From positions 1 through 43,971 of the forward strand of contig JAMPDH010000010.1 in NCBI GenBank assembly GCA_023665725.1: a stretch of DNA of 43,971 bases. The letters run 5' to 3'. The notes beneath the pieces are model-generated. The model made no database searches. It worked only from the letters and a program-made list of their open reading frames with translations, and had not been told where the DNA came from. A program made the position numbers and the translations under genes. The DNA is from Clostridium sp. (lineage in GTDB: Bacteria > Bacillota_I > Bacilli_A > RF39 > UBA660). Each line of letters starts with the position of its first letter. Position 1 is the first letter of the stretch. Below, piece after piece: positions 43,561 through 43,971 of the stretch.

Positions 43561-43971
43561 AAATCCTATAACATATAACTAATAACCTTTTAGTATTATT
43601 ATCTGTGCATGTTATTAATGTAAGTGTTTGTTCTTTTGTTTCTCTTAAATATTGTGTATCATCCACCTCTATTGTTTTAATATTTCCAACTTTATAATAT
43701 CTCATTTCATTTTCTATATAAATAAGAATATTATCATTAATTTCAAGACTTCTAATATTTTTAAATACACTTTCTATATTATGACCTGCTAAAACAAGAT
43801 TTTTACTTTGTGATGTTTTTCCTTCTATTATAGCTACATATTTTTGATTTAATATTTTTTCTACATTACCTACTTTTATTGTTTTTTTTAAACTTATTTT
43901 AGGTATTTCAATATATCCTAATATATCATTATTTTCTATTTTAATATCTTGTTTTTCTTCTATTTTAACAT
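43559..43971 (-). CDS. Sortase (C-terminal 137 residues; start lies outside the window)
   Basis: The frame is open from the right edge to TAA at 43559. It reads ILGYIEIPKISLKKTIKVG, then LVLAGHN with the catalytic His, then TLTLITCTDNNTKRLLVICY, holding the catalytic Cys in the TLxTC form and the Arg nearby. This is a sortase transpeptidase that anchors surface proteins or builds pili. The TLITC motif fits class D-like enzymes. No LPxTG-type substrate is visible in the window. It is followed by a strong terminator and then the secreted-protein operon, so the two are separate transcripts. Confidence 0.9.
   Translation of the reverse strand, partial: VKIEEKQDIKIENNDILGYIEIPKISLKKTIKVGNVEKILNQKYVAIIEGKTSQSKNLVLAGHNIESVFKNIRSLEINDNILIYIENEMRYYKVGNIKTIEVDDTQYLRETKEQTLTLITCTDNNTKRLLVICYRI

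Overview
The window is a strongly AT-rich chromosomal segment (about one quarter G+C by eye) from a low-GC Gram-positive bacterium of the Bacilli/Mollicutes-relative type. Evidence for this: a Bacillus-type dnaB-dnaI helicase-loading pair, a T-box leader on thrS, parE/parC, an FtsK/SpoIIIE translocase, LytR-CpsA-Psr and sortase envelope proteins, lipoproteins, and strong AGGAGG-type ribosome binding sites. TGA is used as a stop in several genes (the response regulator and the gene before parC, for example), so the standard bacterial code applies, not the Mycoplasma code. An uncultured gut Bacilli lineage is a plausible source, but this is inference. Most genes lie on the minus strand.

Layout. 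1-2700: end of an unknown small gene and an ABC exporter pair with a structured leader. 2700-8211: tgt, an orphan plus-strand gene, a glutamine amidotransferase-like gene overlapping murF, a GH3 beta-N-acetylhexosaminidase, and tRNA-Gly. 8349-13543: a two-component system with a MacB/FtsX-type ABC exporter, probably an envelope or antimicrobial-peptide stress module. 13679-22064: ZIP transporter, thrS with T-box, an unusual RNB-domain nuclease, dnaI, dnaB, YebC and RNase III. 22172-27412: WG-repeat protein, yidD, a TroA-like lipoprotein that has lost its histidine ligands, an unknown membrane protein, and ftsK. 27562-33535: folD-glyA, an LCP protein with an extra binding-protein-like domain, a lipoprotein, and glmS.

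33596-34844 is the most unusual locus. It holds a small radical SAM enzyme overlapping the end of a gene whose product carries three identical 14-residue repeats (GHPACGNGYPSGGY), encoded by exact 42-bp tandem repeats. It has the architecture of a ribosomally made, post-translationally modified peptide (RiPP) system, and I could not assign it to a known family.

34888-39749 is parC, an unknown 136-residue gene, and parE (transcribed parE to parC). 39911-43415 is a five-gene unit with a secreted ~134-residue protein, three membrane proteins and an ABC ATPase. It resembles bacteriocin/secreted-peptide plus transporter/immunity modules. A partial sortase gene runs off the right edge.

Rho-independent terminators separate most transcription units cleanly, so operon limits are fairly well supported by the sequence.
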